Position numbers and translations under genes: made by a program. Below, piece after piece: positions 1 to 7,701 of a stretch of DNA of 45,279 nt (the stretch's first letter is position 1; every line of letters begins with the position of its first letter). This DNA is from an uncultured Pelagibacteraceae bacterium. Lineage in GTDB: Bacteria > Pseudomonadota > Alphaproteobacteria > Pelagibacterales > Pelagibacteraceae. The notes below the pieces were generated by a model, which saw only the letters and a list, made by a program, of their open reading frames with translations, made no database searches and was not told the origin of the DNA. Location of the stretch: NCBI GenBank assembly GCA_902519375.1, contig CABYJS010000007.1, positions 1 to 45,279 on the forward strand. The letters are read 5' to 3'.

Positions 1-10
1 TAAATTTGTT

Positions 11-205
11 ATGATCAAAACTAGTGAATTAGATATGGGTGAAGATCATTTTACTGCAAGGTTTGCAGATTATGAATTAGGTTTTCAAATGATTGTATTT
101 AAAGGTGATACAAAGCCTACAATGACAATGTCTAAATATGATTATAAGAATAAAAAGTTTTTAGAACATTACACTTGTGATGCTAAAATGGCTTACATTG
201 AATAG
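11..205 (+). CDS. small hypothetical protein, possibly 5'-truncated by the window edge
   Basis: This is a 64-residue reading frame of unknown function. The first ATG in the window is at 11, but the frame is open back to the window edge, so this may be the C-terminal part of a longer protein. The product is mixed polar, rich in Lys, Asp, Tyr and Met, with no signal peptide or membrane segment and no motif I recognise. The lipoprotein gene at 252-530 converges on it. I infer a real gene from the clean stop at 203-205 and the lack of any competing frame. Confidence 0.5.
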   Translation: MIKTSELDMGEDHFTARFADYELGFQMIVFKGDTKPTMTMSKYDYKNKKFLEHYTCDAKMAYIE

Positions 206-251
206 ATCATTTATAGTCGATTTTAAATAATAGCTAATACAACTGTTTTAA

Positions 252-530
252 TTAATTTAATACACTATGACCACGATTGATCATGCATTTTCTATAGATA
301 TCTTCGTATTGTGTTTGAGCAGTTGGTGACATTAACCAAAAACTTATGTTACTTCCTAAGGTAGTATTATCTTTAGCCATCTGTTTACAATGTTGAAGAT
401 CATTAGTTATTTCTTTTGCTTTATCTTCATCAAATGTTCCTGATCTTCCAGTGGTATCAATTAAAGGTTTGTAGCTACCACATGATGTTAATAGTCCAAA
501 AAACAGAGTAATCAAAAATATCTTTTTCAC
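252..530 (-). CDS. small predicted lipoprotein
   Basis: A 92-residue protein with a typical lipoprotein signal: MKK, a hydrophobic stretch over residues 4-14, then a lipobox Leu-Thr-Ser-Cys with the lipidated Cys at residue 17. The mature part of about 75 residues is hydrophilic, contains two further Cys (in LQHCKQMAKD and YRKCMINRG) that could form a disulfide, and has no domain I can name. It should be exported and anchored to the inner or outer membrane. It stands alone, between an unknown ORF and a tRNA scar. The export call is firm; the function is unknown. Confidence 0.75.
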   Translation of the reverse strand: MKKIFLITLFFGLLTSCGSYKPLIDTTGRSGTFDEDKAKEITNDLQHCKQMAKDNTTLGSNISFWLMSPTAQTQYEDIYRKCMINRGHSVLN

Positions 531-674
531 AATTCAAGATTACTAAATTCTTTATCATGACACAATCAAGATTTTTAAGTGTAGTGAATATGTAGTGAAT
601 TTATTTCACCTGCTTGACGGGGACTCTAGAAGTTAGTAATATCAACATTAATGAAAGGAAAAATTACGAAGCTT

Positions 675-724
675 TTTGATTTGTAATCAATAGGTCCGCG
701 GTTCGAATCCGTGCGGGGGCACCA
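675..724 (+). pseudogene. 3' fragment of tRNA-Thr(UGU), probable attachment-site scar
   Basis: This segment reads as the 3' two-thirds of a tRNA. The anticodon stem-loop is 675-691 (loop 680-686, anticodon TGT at 682-684, A at 685), the variable loop 692-696, a 5-bp T stem with loop TTCGAAT 697-713, the 3' acceptor strand CGGGGGC 714-720, A721, and CCA 722-724. The matching 5' acceptor strand (GCCCCCG) and a D arm are absent from the upstream 140 bases, so it cannot be a working tRNA. The outer anticodon-stem pair (675/691) is T-T. Elements that integrate into tRNA 3' ends leave such copies at their far end. It abuts the nadK stop codon. Confidence 0.7.
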
Positions 725-726
725 TA

Positions 727-1497
727 TTATGATGTTTCTCCTCTAAGCTGTTCAATCTTAATTTTTTTTTGAAGACTTTTATTTTTATCATATAAAAGAT
801 TGAAACTAATTTTTTGGTTAGTCTTAACAGTTATATTTTTTGCATTTCTTACTTCAATATTATCCGCTACAGCACTTATGGGTCTTTTTTTTGGATTTAA
901 GTTTTTAATAACAATTTTTGATTTATCACTAACTATTTTTCCTTTCCATCTTCGTGGCCTAAAAGGACTGATAGGGGATATAGATAATTTTTTTGAATTT
1001 AGACTCAATATTGGTCCATGAACCGATAGATTATATGCAGTACTTCCAGCTGGCGTTGAGACAAGCACACCATCAGATACCAATTTTTTAATAATTTGTT
1101 TAGACCCATAATTTATAGATAAAGAGGCAGCTTGCCTACTTTGTCTTAAAATTGAGACTTCATTAATTGCTAAATACTTTCTAGTTTGATTTTTATTATT
1201 CTTAACAATCATCTGTAGTGGAGAAATGGTAATCATATTTGCTTTAGATAAATTTTTTATAATTGTTTTAGATGAAAACTTATTCATCAAGAAACCATAA
1301 TTACCAGAATTTATTCCATAAAAGATTTTTTTGGATTTCTGATTCTTCTTTAAAGTTTGAAGCATAAACCCATCCCCACCAATTACAATTACAGTATTTG
1401 GTTTACTAATTTTATTTTTATTCAATTTTTTTAATAATTGTGATTTTATTTTTTTTGATTTTTTATTTGTGTCAGAAATAATTTGTATATTTTTCAT
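727..1497 (-). CDS. nadK: NAD kinase
   Basis: NAD kinase phosphorylates NAD to NADP with ATP in the cytoplasm. The 256-residue product has the family GGDG motif at residues 40-43, the conserved Asn-Glu at 112-113 (NEVSI), and further on the SDGVLVSTPAGSTAY segment that binds NAD. It is slightly shorter than E. coli NadK, mainly at the N-terminus, which is usual for alphaproteobacteria. The sequence is very Lys/Asn-rich, as expected for the base composition. The ATG lies only 6 nt after the CCA end of tRNA-Leu, so the two are almost certainly co-transcribed and no separate ribosome-binding leader fits between them. Confidence 0.93.
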   Translation of the reverse strand: MKNIQIISDTNKKSKKIKSQLLKKLNKNKISKPNTVIVIGGDGFMLQTLKKNQKSKKIFYGINSGNYGFLMNKFSSKTIIKNLSKANMITISPLQMIVKNNKNQTRKYLAINEVSILRQSRQAASLSINYGSKQIIKKLVSDGVLVSTPAGSTAYNLSVHGPILSLNSKKLSISPISPFRPRRWKGKIVSDKSKIVIKNLNPKKRPISAVADNIEVRNAKNITVKTNQKISFNLLYDKNKSLQKKIKIEQLRGETS

Positions 1498-1503
1498 TTA
1501 TTG

Positions 1504-1589
1504 TGGTGCCCTCGGCCAGACTCGAACTGGCACTCCGCAAGCGGCAAGGATTTTAAGTCCTTTGTGTCTACCAATTTCACCACGAGGGC
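1504..1589 (-). tRNA. tRNA-Leu(UAA)
   Basis: A full class II tRNA reading on the minus strand. The acceptor strands are GCCCTCG (1583-1589) and its partner (1508-1514). The anticodon loop is CTTAAAA, giving anticodon TAA (Leu, UUA codon). It has a long leucine-type variable arm and a T loop TTCGAGT. The discriminator A is at 1507 and CCA is encoded at 1504-1506. It is directly upstream of nadK. UUA is the main Leu codon in such AT-rich genomes, so this is an important tRNA. Confidence 0.95.
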
Positions 1590-1705
1590 ATTAATGAATT
1601 TCATGAGTATTTATGCTAATATTTATAATTGAACAAGTGGAATAAGTAAATTTTTTTTATTTTATCTCTCTATATCCAAGTTATGTCCAAGTCTGCTCAA
1701 ATTAA

Positions 1706-2785
1706 TTAAGCCTTATTTTCTAATGATTTAATATTGATAAATTTATTTGATAATGAATTGTTATTTTTTTTTATTTCTTCAAAAAAATTCCAAGCCAAGA
1801 CTAATATAACTGTGTTTTTATCTTTAATTTTTGTTTTTGCATATATTGGAATATTTACTCCAGGTACAAATTTTTTATGTTTAAGTCTATTATCTTCAAC
1901 TATAAAGTCTATCTCATTTGATATTCCAAAAAAATTAAGAGCAGTAGTGGCTTTTGCTGGAGCACCATATCCTACTAGCGTTTTTTCTTTCGCTTTAATT
2001 TTATTAATATTTTTTAAGACATTTTGTCTTATTTCATAAACTTTTTCACCAAAAGATTTGTAAGTTTCAAATCGTTTAATTCCAAAATTTTCCTCTTCTA
2101 ATAAAAATTTATTAATACTTTTGTCTATTTTAATTTTTGGATTTTTTGAAATATAAACTCTTAATGATCCTCCATGAGTGTTAATTTTTTCAGCTTTAAA
2201 TATCTTTAAGGGATATTTCTTAAAAAAATTTATTAGAGATGTAAGAGACCAATAATTATAATGTTCATGATAAATGTTATCAAAAGTAAGATCTTTTAAA
2301 GTATTCATCAAATATTGAACTTCTATAATTATCGTTCCTTTTTTATTCAAAAGTTTGATCATGCAAGTTACCATTTCATTTAGATTGTCTGAGTGTGCAA
2401 ATACGTTTGATGCTAAAATTAAATCGGCATTTTTTTTTATCTTTTTAATATTTTTTTGAGTCAAAAAACCATTTAAAGTTTTGATCTTATTTTTATTTGC
2501 CAGTTTGGCTAAGTTTTTTGCAGGTTCTACTCCTAAAATTTTTTTGAATTTTTTATCTAAAAATGGTTTTAAAGCTACTCCATCATTACTTCCAACATCT
2601 ATAATATAGGATTTTTTTGAATTTAATTTAAATTCAGTAATATATTTGTTTGCTGCATGTACAAAGTGATCTCTAAATACCTTTGATGTTGATGATGTAT
2701 AGAGATAATTTGAAAACATTTTTTTTGAGTCAACTGCTACAGAAAGCTGACAGTTATGACACTTTTCACAGTAATTCATTTCCAA
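1706..2785 (-). CDS. NDP-sugar C-methyltransferase, body only (separated from its N-terminus by a frameshift)
   Basis: This frame holds a class I SAM methyltransferase core (DVGSNDG near residues 63-69, then a GVEP acidic strand) followed by the C-terminal domain typical of sugar C-methyltransferases (GYGAPAKATTALNFFGI, then VEDNRLKHKKFVPG). These enzymes methylate nucleotide-linked deoxysugars for surface glycans. The family normally begins with a zinc-binding region. Here the second Cys pair (NYCEKCHNC) is in this frame, while the first pair is at the end of the upstream gene in another frame. The first usable starts are TTG at 2785 or ATG at 2779, both inside the zinc region, so this is the 3' part of a longer gene and not an independent start. 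Confidence 0.85.
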   Translation of the reverse strand: MEMNYCEKCHNCQLSVAVDSKKMFSNYLYTSSTSKVFRDHFVHAANKYITEFKLNSKKSYIIDVGSNDGVALKPFLDKKFKKILGVEPAKNLAKLANKNKIKTLNGFLTQKNIKKIKKNADLILASNVFAHSDNLNEMVTCMIKLLNKKGTIIIEVQYLMNTLKDLTFDNIYHEHYNYWSLTSLINFFKKYPLKIFKAEKINTHGGSLRVYISKNPKIKIDKSINKFLLEEENFGIKRFETYKSFGEKVYEIRQNVLKNINKIKAKEKTLVGYGAPAKATTALNFFGISNEIDFIVEDNRLKHKKFVPGVNIPIYAKTKIKDKNTVILVLAWNFFEEIKKNNNSLSNKFINIKSLENKA

Positions 2786-2795
2786 AGGATATAGT

Positions 2796-4256
2796 TCAGT
2801 TTTTTGATTTTTTTTTATCTAGTAAATTATTTGCTAGGGGTTGATATCCCAGAGAAAGAACTCTTTTTAGATTTGTGTTGCCACAAGATCTACAATCAAA
2901 TTTATAGCAACTCAAAAGTAAATCTCTTTCATTTTCATCAACAAAAGTATGTTTAATTGTATGTGTTACTCCATAGTTTTCATGTTCTCTTTCACCTCTC
3001 ACAAGATTTAAAAAAGTTGTATCTTTTGTAAAAACCATCGTATGAGCCACGTTAGGTTTTATTATTGAAATCTGCCCTTCATTAACAACTTGGGTAATTT
3101 TTGGGGAATTTGGATTTAGTATATCTTGAAAAATTTCAATTATCTGACCCTTTGTAAATAAACACTTCTGTTCTTGTTGAGGATGATAATGATTTGCTCT
3201 TATAGTTCCTTTTTTTGAGTCAATTAACCCAATCATATTTATTGGCTCAGTAAGTTCATGATTGCTAATCTTTCCTCTTTCATCAATAAACTCATCAGTG
3301 CCATCTCTTACATGTTCTAAATCTTTAATTAAATCTTGTTTAGACCATTTTGATATCATTTCTTTGATACTTTCATCTAGTCCATATAAAAATTTAAAAC
3401 CTGTCTTTAAAATTTTTTCATTTGATAATGAAAAACCTGAATTTGGAACTTCATCATTTGTCTCTTTAAGTTCTATCTTTGGGTTATATTTTTTACAAAT
3501 TTCTGCCACATCTTTTACAGTGACAGTATCTTTAGTTAAGTTAAATATTTCTGAAGATATATCCTCTTTTTCTTCCATAAATTTGAAACATCTTGCTACA
3601 TCAATTAATGGAACTAAGCTTTTGATTTGCCTTCCTCCAGCATAAAGTTTTAACAACCCATCTTGTGAAGAAATCTTAGAAAAAAGGTTCGTCATTATAT
3701 CTAATCTTGTCGTATCAGTTGAGTATCCATAAACTGACCCCAGTCTTAATATTATAAAATTTTTTCCAGACTCTTTTAATTGTTTCTCATTATATGCTTT
3801 TGATTTTCCGTAGGCTAAAACCGGTAAAGTAGCTTCATTTTCTGAGATATTTTCTTTTACATCTTGTACACCCTCATAAACAACATGAGTTGAAGGTAGA
3901 ATAAATTTACAATCATCATTTATCGAGTCAATTATGTTCTGGGTGCCCTTAATAGCTACTTCCTCGATTTTTTTTTCATGTTCAGCATTAGCTTCACTCT
4001 TAACTCTTGGAACATCAGTTATACCAGCAAGATGATGAACAATATCAGCATTAGAACAATGTTTGTAGATAAGGTCTTTATCCAAAATATCCCCATGAAT
4101 GAATTCAATGTTCCAATTTCTAAGTTGGTTTACTCTTTCTGAGATAAATCGGTTATCAATAACTATTATTTTATCATTCCAACTATATCCAGAATATATC
4201 TTACAAAGTTCAGTCCCTATATAACCAAGACCTCCAGTTATAACTATTTTTTTCAT
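2796..4256 (-). CDS. NAD-dependent sugar epimerase/dehydratase - cupin fusion, carrying the start of a C-methyltransferase
   Basis: A 486-residue multidomain protein. Residues 1 to about 300 are an extended short-chain dehydrogenase: GGLGYIG nucleotide-binding loop at 8-14, and a Tyr-x3-Lys catalytic motif in AYGKSKAYN. Residues of about 310-450 look like a cupin sugar isomerase or epimerase domain (RANHYHPQQEQ metal ligands, IKPNVAHTM). The last 32 residues, CRSCGNTNLK onward, match the first half of the zinc region of sugar C-methyltransferases and end abruptly after LLDKKKSKN. The natural continuation is found in the next frame after an A9 tract. The role is probably synthesis of a branched or deoxy nucleotide sugar for envelope polysaccharide. 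Specificity cannot be read from sequence. Confidence 0.85.
   Translation of the reverse strand: MKKIVITGGLGYIGTELCKIYSGYSWNDKIIVIDNRFISERVNQLRNWNIEFIHGDILDKDLIYKHCSNADIVHHLAGITDVPRVKSEANAEHEKKIEEVAIKGTQNIIDSINDDCKFILPSTHVVYEGVQDVKENISENEATLPVLAYGKSKAYNEKQLKESGKNFIILRLGSVYGYSTDTTRLDIMTNLFSKISSQDGLLKLYAGGRQIKSLVPLIDVARCFKFMEEKEDISSEIFNLTKDTVTVKDVAEICKKYNPKIELKETNDEVPNSGFSLSNEKILKTGFKFLYGLDESIKEMISKWSKQDLIKDLEHVRDGTDEFIDERGKISNHELTEPINMIGLIDSKKGTIRANHYHPQQEQKCLFTKGQIIEIFQDILNPNSPKITQVVNEGQISIIKPNVAHTMVFTKDTTFLNLVRGEREHENYGVTHTIKHTFVDENERDLLLSCYKFDCRSCGNTNLKRVLSLGYQPLANNLLDKKKSKN
2799..2818 (-). other. A-tract frameshift site joining two halves of a fusion gene
   Basis: Frame 1 (the epimerase-cupin gene) stops at 2796-2798. 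The methyltransferase frame is closed upstream by TAG at 2819-2821. Both frames are open together only in these 20 nt, which hold a run of nine A (2808-2816) and a run of six A (2800-2805) on the coding strand. Reading A9 as A8 gives DKKNQKTELYPLEMNYCEKC, which restores the zinc region. It could be a real mutation, polymerase slippage on a homopolymer during transcription, or a sequencing error. Confidence 0.75.
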
Positions 4257-4261
4257 TCAAT

Positions 4262-4957
4262 TTAAACTTTTATAAATCTTTCAAACACAATTCTAAAAAT
4301 TACACTAAAGATATGATAAAATTTAATCTTTTTTCCTTCTTCGTGGGTTCTGCCGTTATAAGAAATAGGAACTTCATAAAATTTTTTACCCTTTTTAACC
4401 ACTTTACAGAGAATTTCCGCATGTTGATCAAAACCTGAAGTTTTAAGCTCATTGTAGTCTAATAGTTTGTTTTTGTAACAAAGATAACAAGAATAAATAT
4501 CAGTAAATGTTGTGTTGTAAAGAATATTAAAAATAAAAGTCAAAAAATAATTACCAATTTTATTTAATATACTATGTGATTTAATGTACTCACTAAAGTT
4601 AAATCTAGATCCAATAATAACATCTGCATCAAATTCTCTACAAACTCTAATAAATTTTTTAAACTCAATTGGATCATATTCAAGGTCGCCATCTTGAAAG
4701 ATTATATAATCTCCTTTGGCAATCTTAAGTCCTTCTCTTACTGAATATCCTTTGCCTGAATTTTTATTATTATTTATTAATGTTGAAAATAGATTTTTAT
4801 TATTTTCTAATAAATTTTTAGTATCATCTGTTGAGCCGTCGTTTATTACAATAAATTCATATTCTATATTTTCTATTTTGGTTTGATTGAGTCTCTCTAG
4901 TAGTTTTAAAATCGTTTTTTCTTCGTTAAAAACTGGAATTATTACTGAAAATTTCAT
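4262..4957 (-). CDS. glycosyltransferase family 2 (polyprenyl-phosphate sugar transferase type)
   Basis: A 231-residue GT-A fold transferase. The N-terminal strand SVIIPVFNEE, the NDGSTDD motif, SGKGYSVREGL and the FQDGDLEYDP metal/nucleotide-sugar motif are those of dolichol- or undecaprenyl-phosphate mannosyl/glucosyltransferases. The length fits the catalytic domain alone. A hydrophobic stretch near residues 130-150 may be a membrane contact. It lies 5 bp downstream of the epimerase-cupin gene's start on the same strand, so it is transcribed first, immediately ahead of it. The role is probably transfer of a sugar to a lipid carrier or glycan; donor and acceptor are unknown. Confidence 0.85.
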   Translation of the reverse strand: MKFSVIIPVFNEEKTILKLLERLNQTKIENIEYEFIVINDGSTDDTKNLLENNKNLFSTLINNNKNSGKGYSVREGLKIAKGDYIIFQDGDLEYDPIEFKKFIRVCREFDADVIIGSRFNFSEYIKSHSILNKIGNYFLTFIFNILYNTTFTDIYSCYLCYKNKLLDYNELKTSGFDQHAEILCKVVKKGKKFYEVPISYNGRTHEEGKKIKFYHIFSVIFRIVFERFIKV

Positions 4958-5039
4958 AAATATAATTTAAGTTAAATAATTTATACTAAATTTAAACTAT
5001 TAAAAGAAAAAATATAATTGTAATAAAATTGAAAGTTAA

Positions 5040-6035
5040 TTGAAAAAAAATTCATTTATGAAAAATAGGGTAGAAAAAAATATATCTATTTTGATACCCT
5101 CAAAGATCATAGATGATAATCTAAGGCACTGTATTAAACAAATAAGGAAATTTTACAAAAATATAAAAATAATTTTAGTTTTAGATAAACCATCAGAATC
5201 TAAAATGGACAAAAATATTAAAATAGTAATTTCAGGAAACAAAACTATTGGATTTAAAAGAAATTTAGGTCTCAAGTATGTAATAACCGAATTTGTATCT
5301 TTTATTGATAGCGACGCTTACCCAAATTCACGTTGGTTAGATGAAAGTTTAAATTTGTTTAAAGATAAAATGATTGCTTTAGTAGGTGGACCAAATTTAT
5401 CTCCTAAAACAAAAAATATTGAAAAAATTTTAGTTGCAAGATCAAGAAGAAATTCAATAGTTACACTTAATCCCAAAGTAAAATCTATTAAAACTAACAA
5501 ACATTTTATAAATTTTTTACCAAGCTGTAATATGATAATGAGAACTTCAATATATAAAAAAATTAAAGGGATGGACTCACGACTCTACTCTAGTGAAGAA
5601 ATTTCATTAAACTACAAATTAAATAAAAAAGGTTTTAAAATGATTTTTAGTCCCAAAATTTTTGTTTTTCATTCTGATAGAAATTTTAAGCATTTTGCTC
5701 GCCAAAGGTTTATTTATGGTTCAACTGGTTTATGGTATTTAATAAGATACCCATGTAAGGAAAGTTTTATGTTATTCGCTTCAAGCTTTCCAACATTATT
5801 TATTTTATTTTTTCCAATAACATTCATTAATAACGCCTTAAAGTCGACCTTTTTATTAGGTATACTTTTCCTAATTTTATTAATATTTATAAATAGTGTG
5901 AAAATTAATTTTAAAAATAATTTTATTAAAAGTGTAAAATTATCTTTAATAAGTTTTTTTTATCCAGGTCTAGGTCTTCTTGCGAGAATTTTTTTGAAAA
6001 ATGATACATTTAAAAAATTGTATACACAAAAATAA
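5040..6035 (+). CDS. glycosyltransferase family 2 with C-terminal membrane segments
   Basis: A 331-residue transferase. A GT-A domain of about 215 residues has ISILIPSK, a FIDSDAYP donor-binding DxD-like motif, and a late SSEEISLNYKL segment that resembles the ED acidic motif. After residue 235 there are about three hydrophobic helices (FASSFPTLFILFFPITF and following), so it is probably membrane-bound. The longest frame starts at TTG 5040; an ATG at 5058 is more likely and shortens it by 6 residues. It is divergent from the family 2 gene at 4262-4957, with an 82-bp AT-rich gap, and is followed 2 bp later by a radical SAM gene. Substrates are unknown. Confidence 0.82.
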   Translation: MKKNSFMKNRVEKNISILIPSKIIDDNLRHCIKQIRKFYKNIKIILVLDKPSESKMDKNIKIVISGNKTIGFKRNLGLKYVITEFVSFIDSDAYPNSRWLDESLNLFKDKMIALVGGPNLSPKTKNIEKILVARSRRNSIVTLNPKVKSIKTNKHFINFLPSCNMIMRTSIYKKIKGMDSRLYSSEEISLNYKLNKKGFKMIFSPKIFVFHSDRNFKHFARQRFIYGSTGLWYLIRYPCKESFMLFASSFPTLFILFFPITFINNALKSTFLLGILFLILLIFINSVKINFKNNFIKSVKLSLISFFYPGLGLLARIFLKNDTFKKLYTQK

Positions 6036-6037
6036 AA

Positions 6038-7141
6038 ATGATATTTAAAAAAACAAATATAGCAAAAGTTTTAAATAATGTTTACTTTAAAAAAAAAACT
6101 CCTGTTAGCCTTATTCATTTTTTAACCAATAGATGTAACGCAAGATGTTCTTTTTGTTTTATTGATTTTGATAATCCAAAAACTTTTGCTGGTGAGTTAT
6201 CCTTAGAAGAAATAGAAAAACTTACTAAAAATATGGGTGATACGCTGTTAAATGTTAATTTTACTGGTGGTGAACCTTTTGCAAGGAAAGATATTGTGGA
6301 AATAGCAAAAACTTACATAGATAACACAACCATTCAGTCAATCTATATAACAACGAACGCAAGTTTACCTGATCGAGTATTAAATTTTGCTAAAGAAATT
6401 AATGATTATAATTCTGATATTGAGTTAAATTTTCAAATATCAATAGACGATTTACCTGAAAGACATAACGAAGTTAGAAAAATAAAAAATTTATTTGAAA
6501 GTTGTTTAAGAACATACAATGACCTTAAAGCATTAAATAATGATAAAATTAAGTCTGCAGTAAGCATAACGGTTTCGGAAGAAAATTGCTCTAATATAAA
6601 ATCTATTTTTAATTATTTTGTAAATGATTGTAATATTGACTCAATAAAATGTTGTATTGTTAGAGAAGAGGGAGTTTATAAAATGCCCTTAGAAAAAAAA
6701 AATGCTATGCTTGAAGCATATACTTGGTTAACAAATGAAATTAGAAAATTAAAAAAAAGTGATAAAATTAAAAATTATAATAATTCTATACAAGGCAAAA
6801 TTCATAATACAAAAGATGATATTTCTTGGGAAATGGTAAAAAAAATATATAAGAATAATTCTTATATCAGCCCATGTCATGCTTCATCATTATTTGGCGT
6901 TATTACAGCAGATGGTAAAGTTTACCCTTGTGAAATATTAGAAGATAAAATGATTGGTGATTTAAGAGAAAATGATTTTGATTTTTTGAAAATTTGGAAT
7001 AGTGAAAAAAACAAAGATATTAAAAAATTTATAAGTGATACCAATTGTACATGTACCTACGAATGTGCAATTTCTTTTAATATACTGGGAAACTGGAGAT
7101 ATCAGCACAAACTTTTAATGGGCTTATTAACTAAATATTAA
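6038..7141 (+). CDS. radical SAM protein with SPASM-type C-terminal domain
   Basis: A 367-residue protein. The Cys-x3-Cys-x2-Cys cluster ligands are C33, C37 and C40 (NRCNARCSFC), followed by the GGEP SAM-binding motif at 77-80. The C-terminus carries a SPASM-like auxiliary iron-sulfur region: C280-x12-G-x4-C298, then C337-x-C339-x3-C343. The last part is more compact than the usual CxxC-x5-C-x3-C. Such enzymes perform radical modifications of peptides or, in glycan clusters, of sugars. It is translationally close to a glycosyltransferase (2-bp gap) and followed by two small ORFs. The fold is certain; the substrate is not. Confidence 0.9.
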   Translation: MIFKKTNIAKVLNNVYFKKKTPVSLIHFLTNRCNARCSFCFIDFDNPKTFAGELSLEEIEKLTKNMGDTLLNVNFTGGEPFARKDIVEIAKTYIDNTTIQSIYITTNASLPDRVLNFAKEINDYNSDIELNFQISIDDLPERHNEVRKIKNLFESCLRTYNDLKALNNDKIKSAVSITVSEENCSNIKSIFNYFVNDCNIDSIKCCIVREEGVYKMPLEKKNAMLEAYTWLTNEIRKLKKSDKIKNYNNSIQGKIHNTKDDISWEMVKKIYKNNSYISPCHASSLFGVITADGKVYPCEILEDKMIGDLRENDFDFLKIWNSEKNKDIKKFISDTNCTCTYECAISFNILGNWRYQHKLLMGLLTKY

Positions 7142-7247
7142 ATAAAATAAATGGGTCTTAAAAGTGTTAAAAACATTACAGTTGGAATGTCTAAGTAGGA
7201 CAATATTAATGATGAATAAATATCTCTAATAATTATCATTATGATTA

Positions 7248-7451
7248 ATGAAAAAAGATATTGTTAAATCTCACTTAAAAAAAAAATCACAATCTAAGCT
7301 TGCTTTATCAATTAGCCTATTTATTGTACTTTTAACCTCAACTGGATACATATTTAATTCTAAAGGAGTAATTTTTCTATTCTATATTTCTTGTTTTGTA
7401 TTTCTCTACAATTTAGTAATTAACTTTTTATTAAAGAAGTTTGATATTTAA
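7248..7451 (+). CDS. small two-helix membrane protein
   Basis: A 67-residue protein. A Lys-rich N-terminal tail (residues 1-17) is followed by two hydrophobic segments (about 18-35 and 41-60) with little between them, and a short basic end. The start ATG at 7248 follows 106 bp without another gene. It lies downstream of the radical SAM gene on the same strand and is followed 2 nt later by a 48-residue ORF. I do not recognise a family. Real coding is plausible because the membrane topology is coherent, but composition alone can produce such frames in AT-rich DNA. Confidence 0.5.
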   Translation: MKKDIVKSHLKKKSQSKLALSISLFIVLLTSTGYIFNSKGVIFLFYISCFVFLYNLVINFLLKKFDI

Positions 7452-7453
7452 TC

Positions 7454-7600
7454 ATGATTAAAACAATCATTAAATTAAAGATATTAAAATTTATACTAAT
7501 TGGTGGTGTATCAGTTGCTTATGCTTTTAAGAGATGTTGTGATCAAAAAAATGGGCTAAAAAGCAAAAAAGATAAAAAAACTTTGCTTCTTACTCGATAA
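7454..7600 (+). CDS. 48-residue micro-ORF with one membrane helix and a Cys-Cys basic tail
   Basis: The ATG at 7454 follows the TAA of the previous small gene by 2 nt and runs to TAA at 7598-7600. The product has a Lys-containing N-terminus, a hydrophobic segment at about residues 10-25 that includes Gly-Gly at 17-18, then FKRCCDQKNG and a tail rich in Lys. The tight spacing suggests coupled translation with the 67-residue gene. No family is recognised. A role as a small membrane protein or a modified peptide is only a guess. Confidence 0.4.
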   Translation: MIKTIIKLKILKFILIGGVSVAYAFKRCCDQKNGLKSKKDKKTLLLTR

Positions 7601-7701
7601 AAATTTTTGTGTACGTTCTTATTTACATTAATTGATTGAAAAACAACTATTTATATATGTAGAAATATCCTACTAAGGTTGAAGCAATTACTATATGTAT
7701 A

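Noticed and set aside
581..609. Direct repeat GTAGTGAAT (two copies) and a small GTGAA/TTCAC hairpin left of the tRNA scar
   Set aside because: Too short and low in complexity to call an integrase arm site without the element itself.
675..724. tmRNA 3' end or a complete tRNA
   Set aside because: The acceptor strand would need a GCCCCCG partner, which is absent upstream, and tmRNA ends pair with a G-rich 5' start that is also absent.
800..1021. 73-residue ORF opposite nadK
   Set aside because: It lies wholly within nadK on the other strand; the hydrophobic product is a by-product of the Lys/Asn-rich coding sequence opposite.
3262..3645. 127-residue ORF opposite the epimerase-cupin gene
   Set aside because: Antisense shadow with Ser/Leu-rich composition; the minus-strand frame has clear domain motifs.
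7142..7247. Possible coding or RNA gene after the radical SAM gene
   Set aside because: Only a 15-codon frame and no stable fold; nothing supportable.
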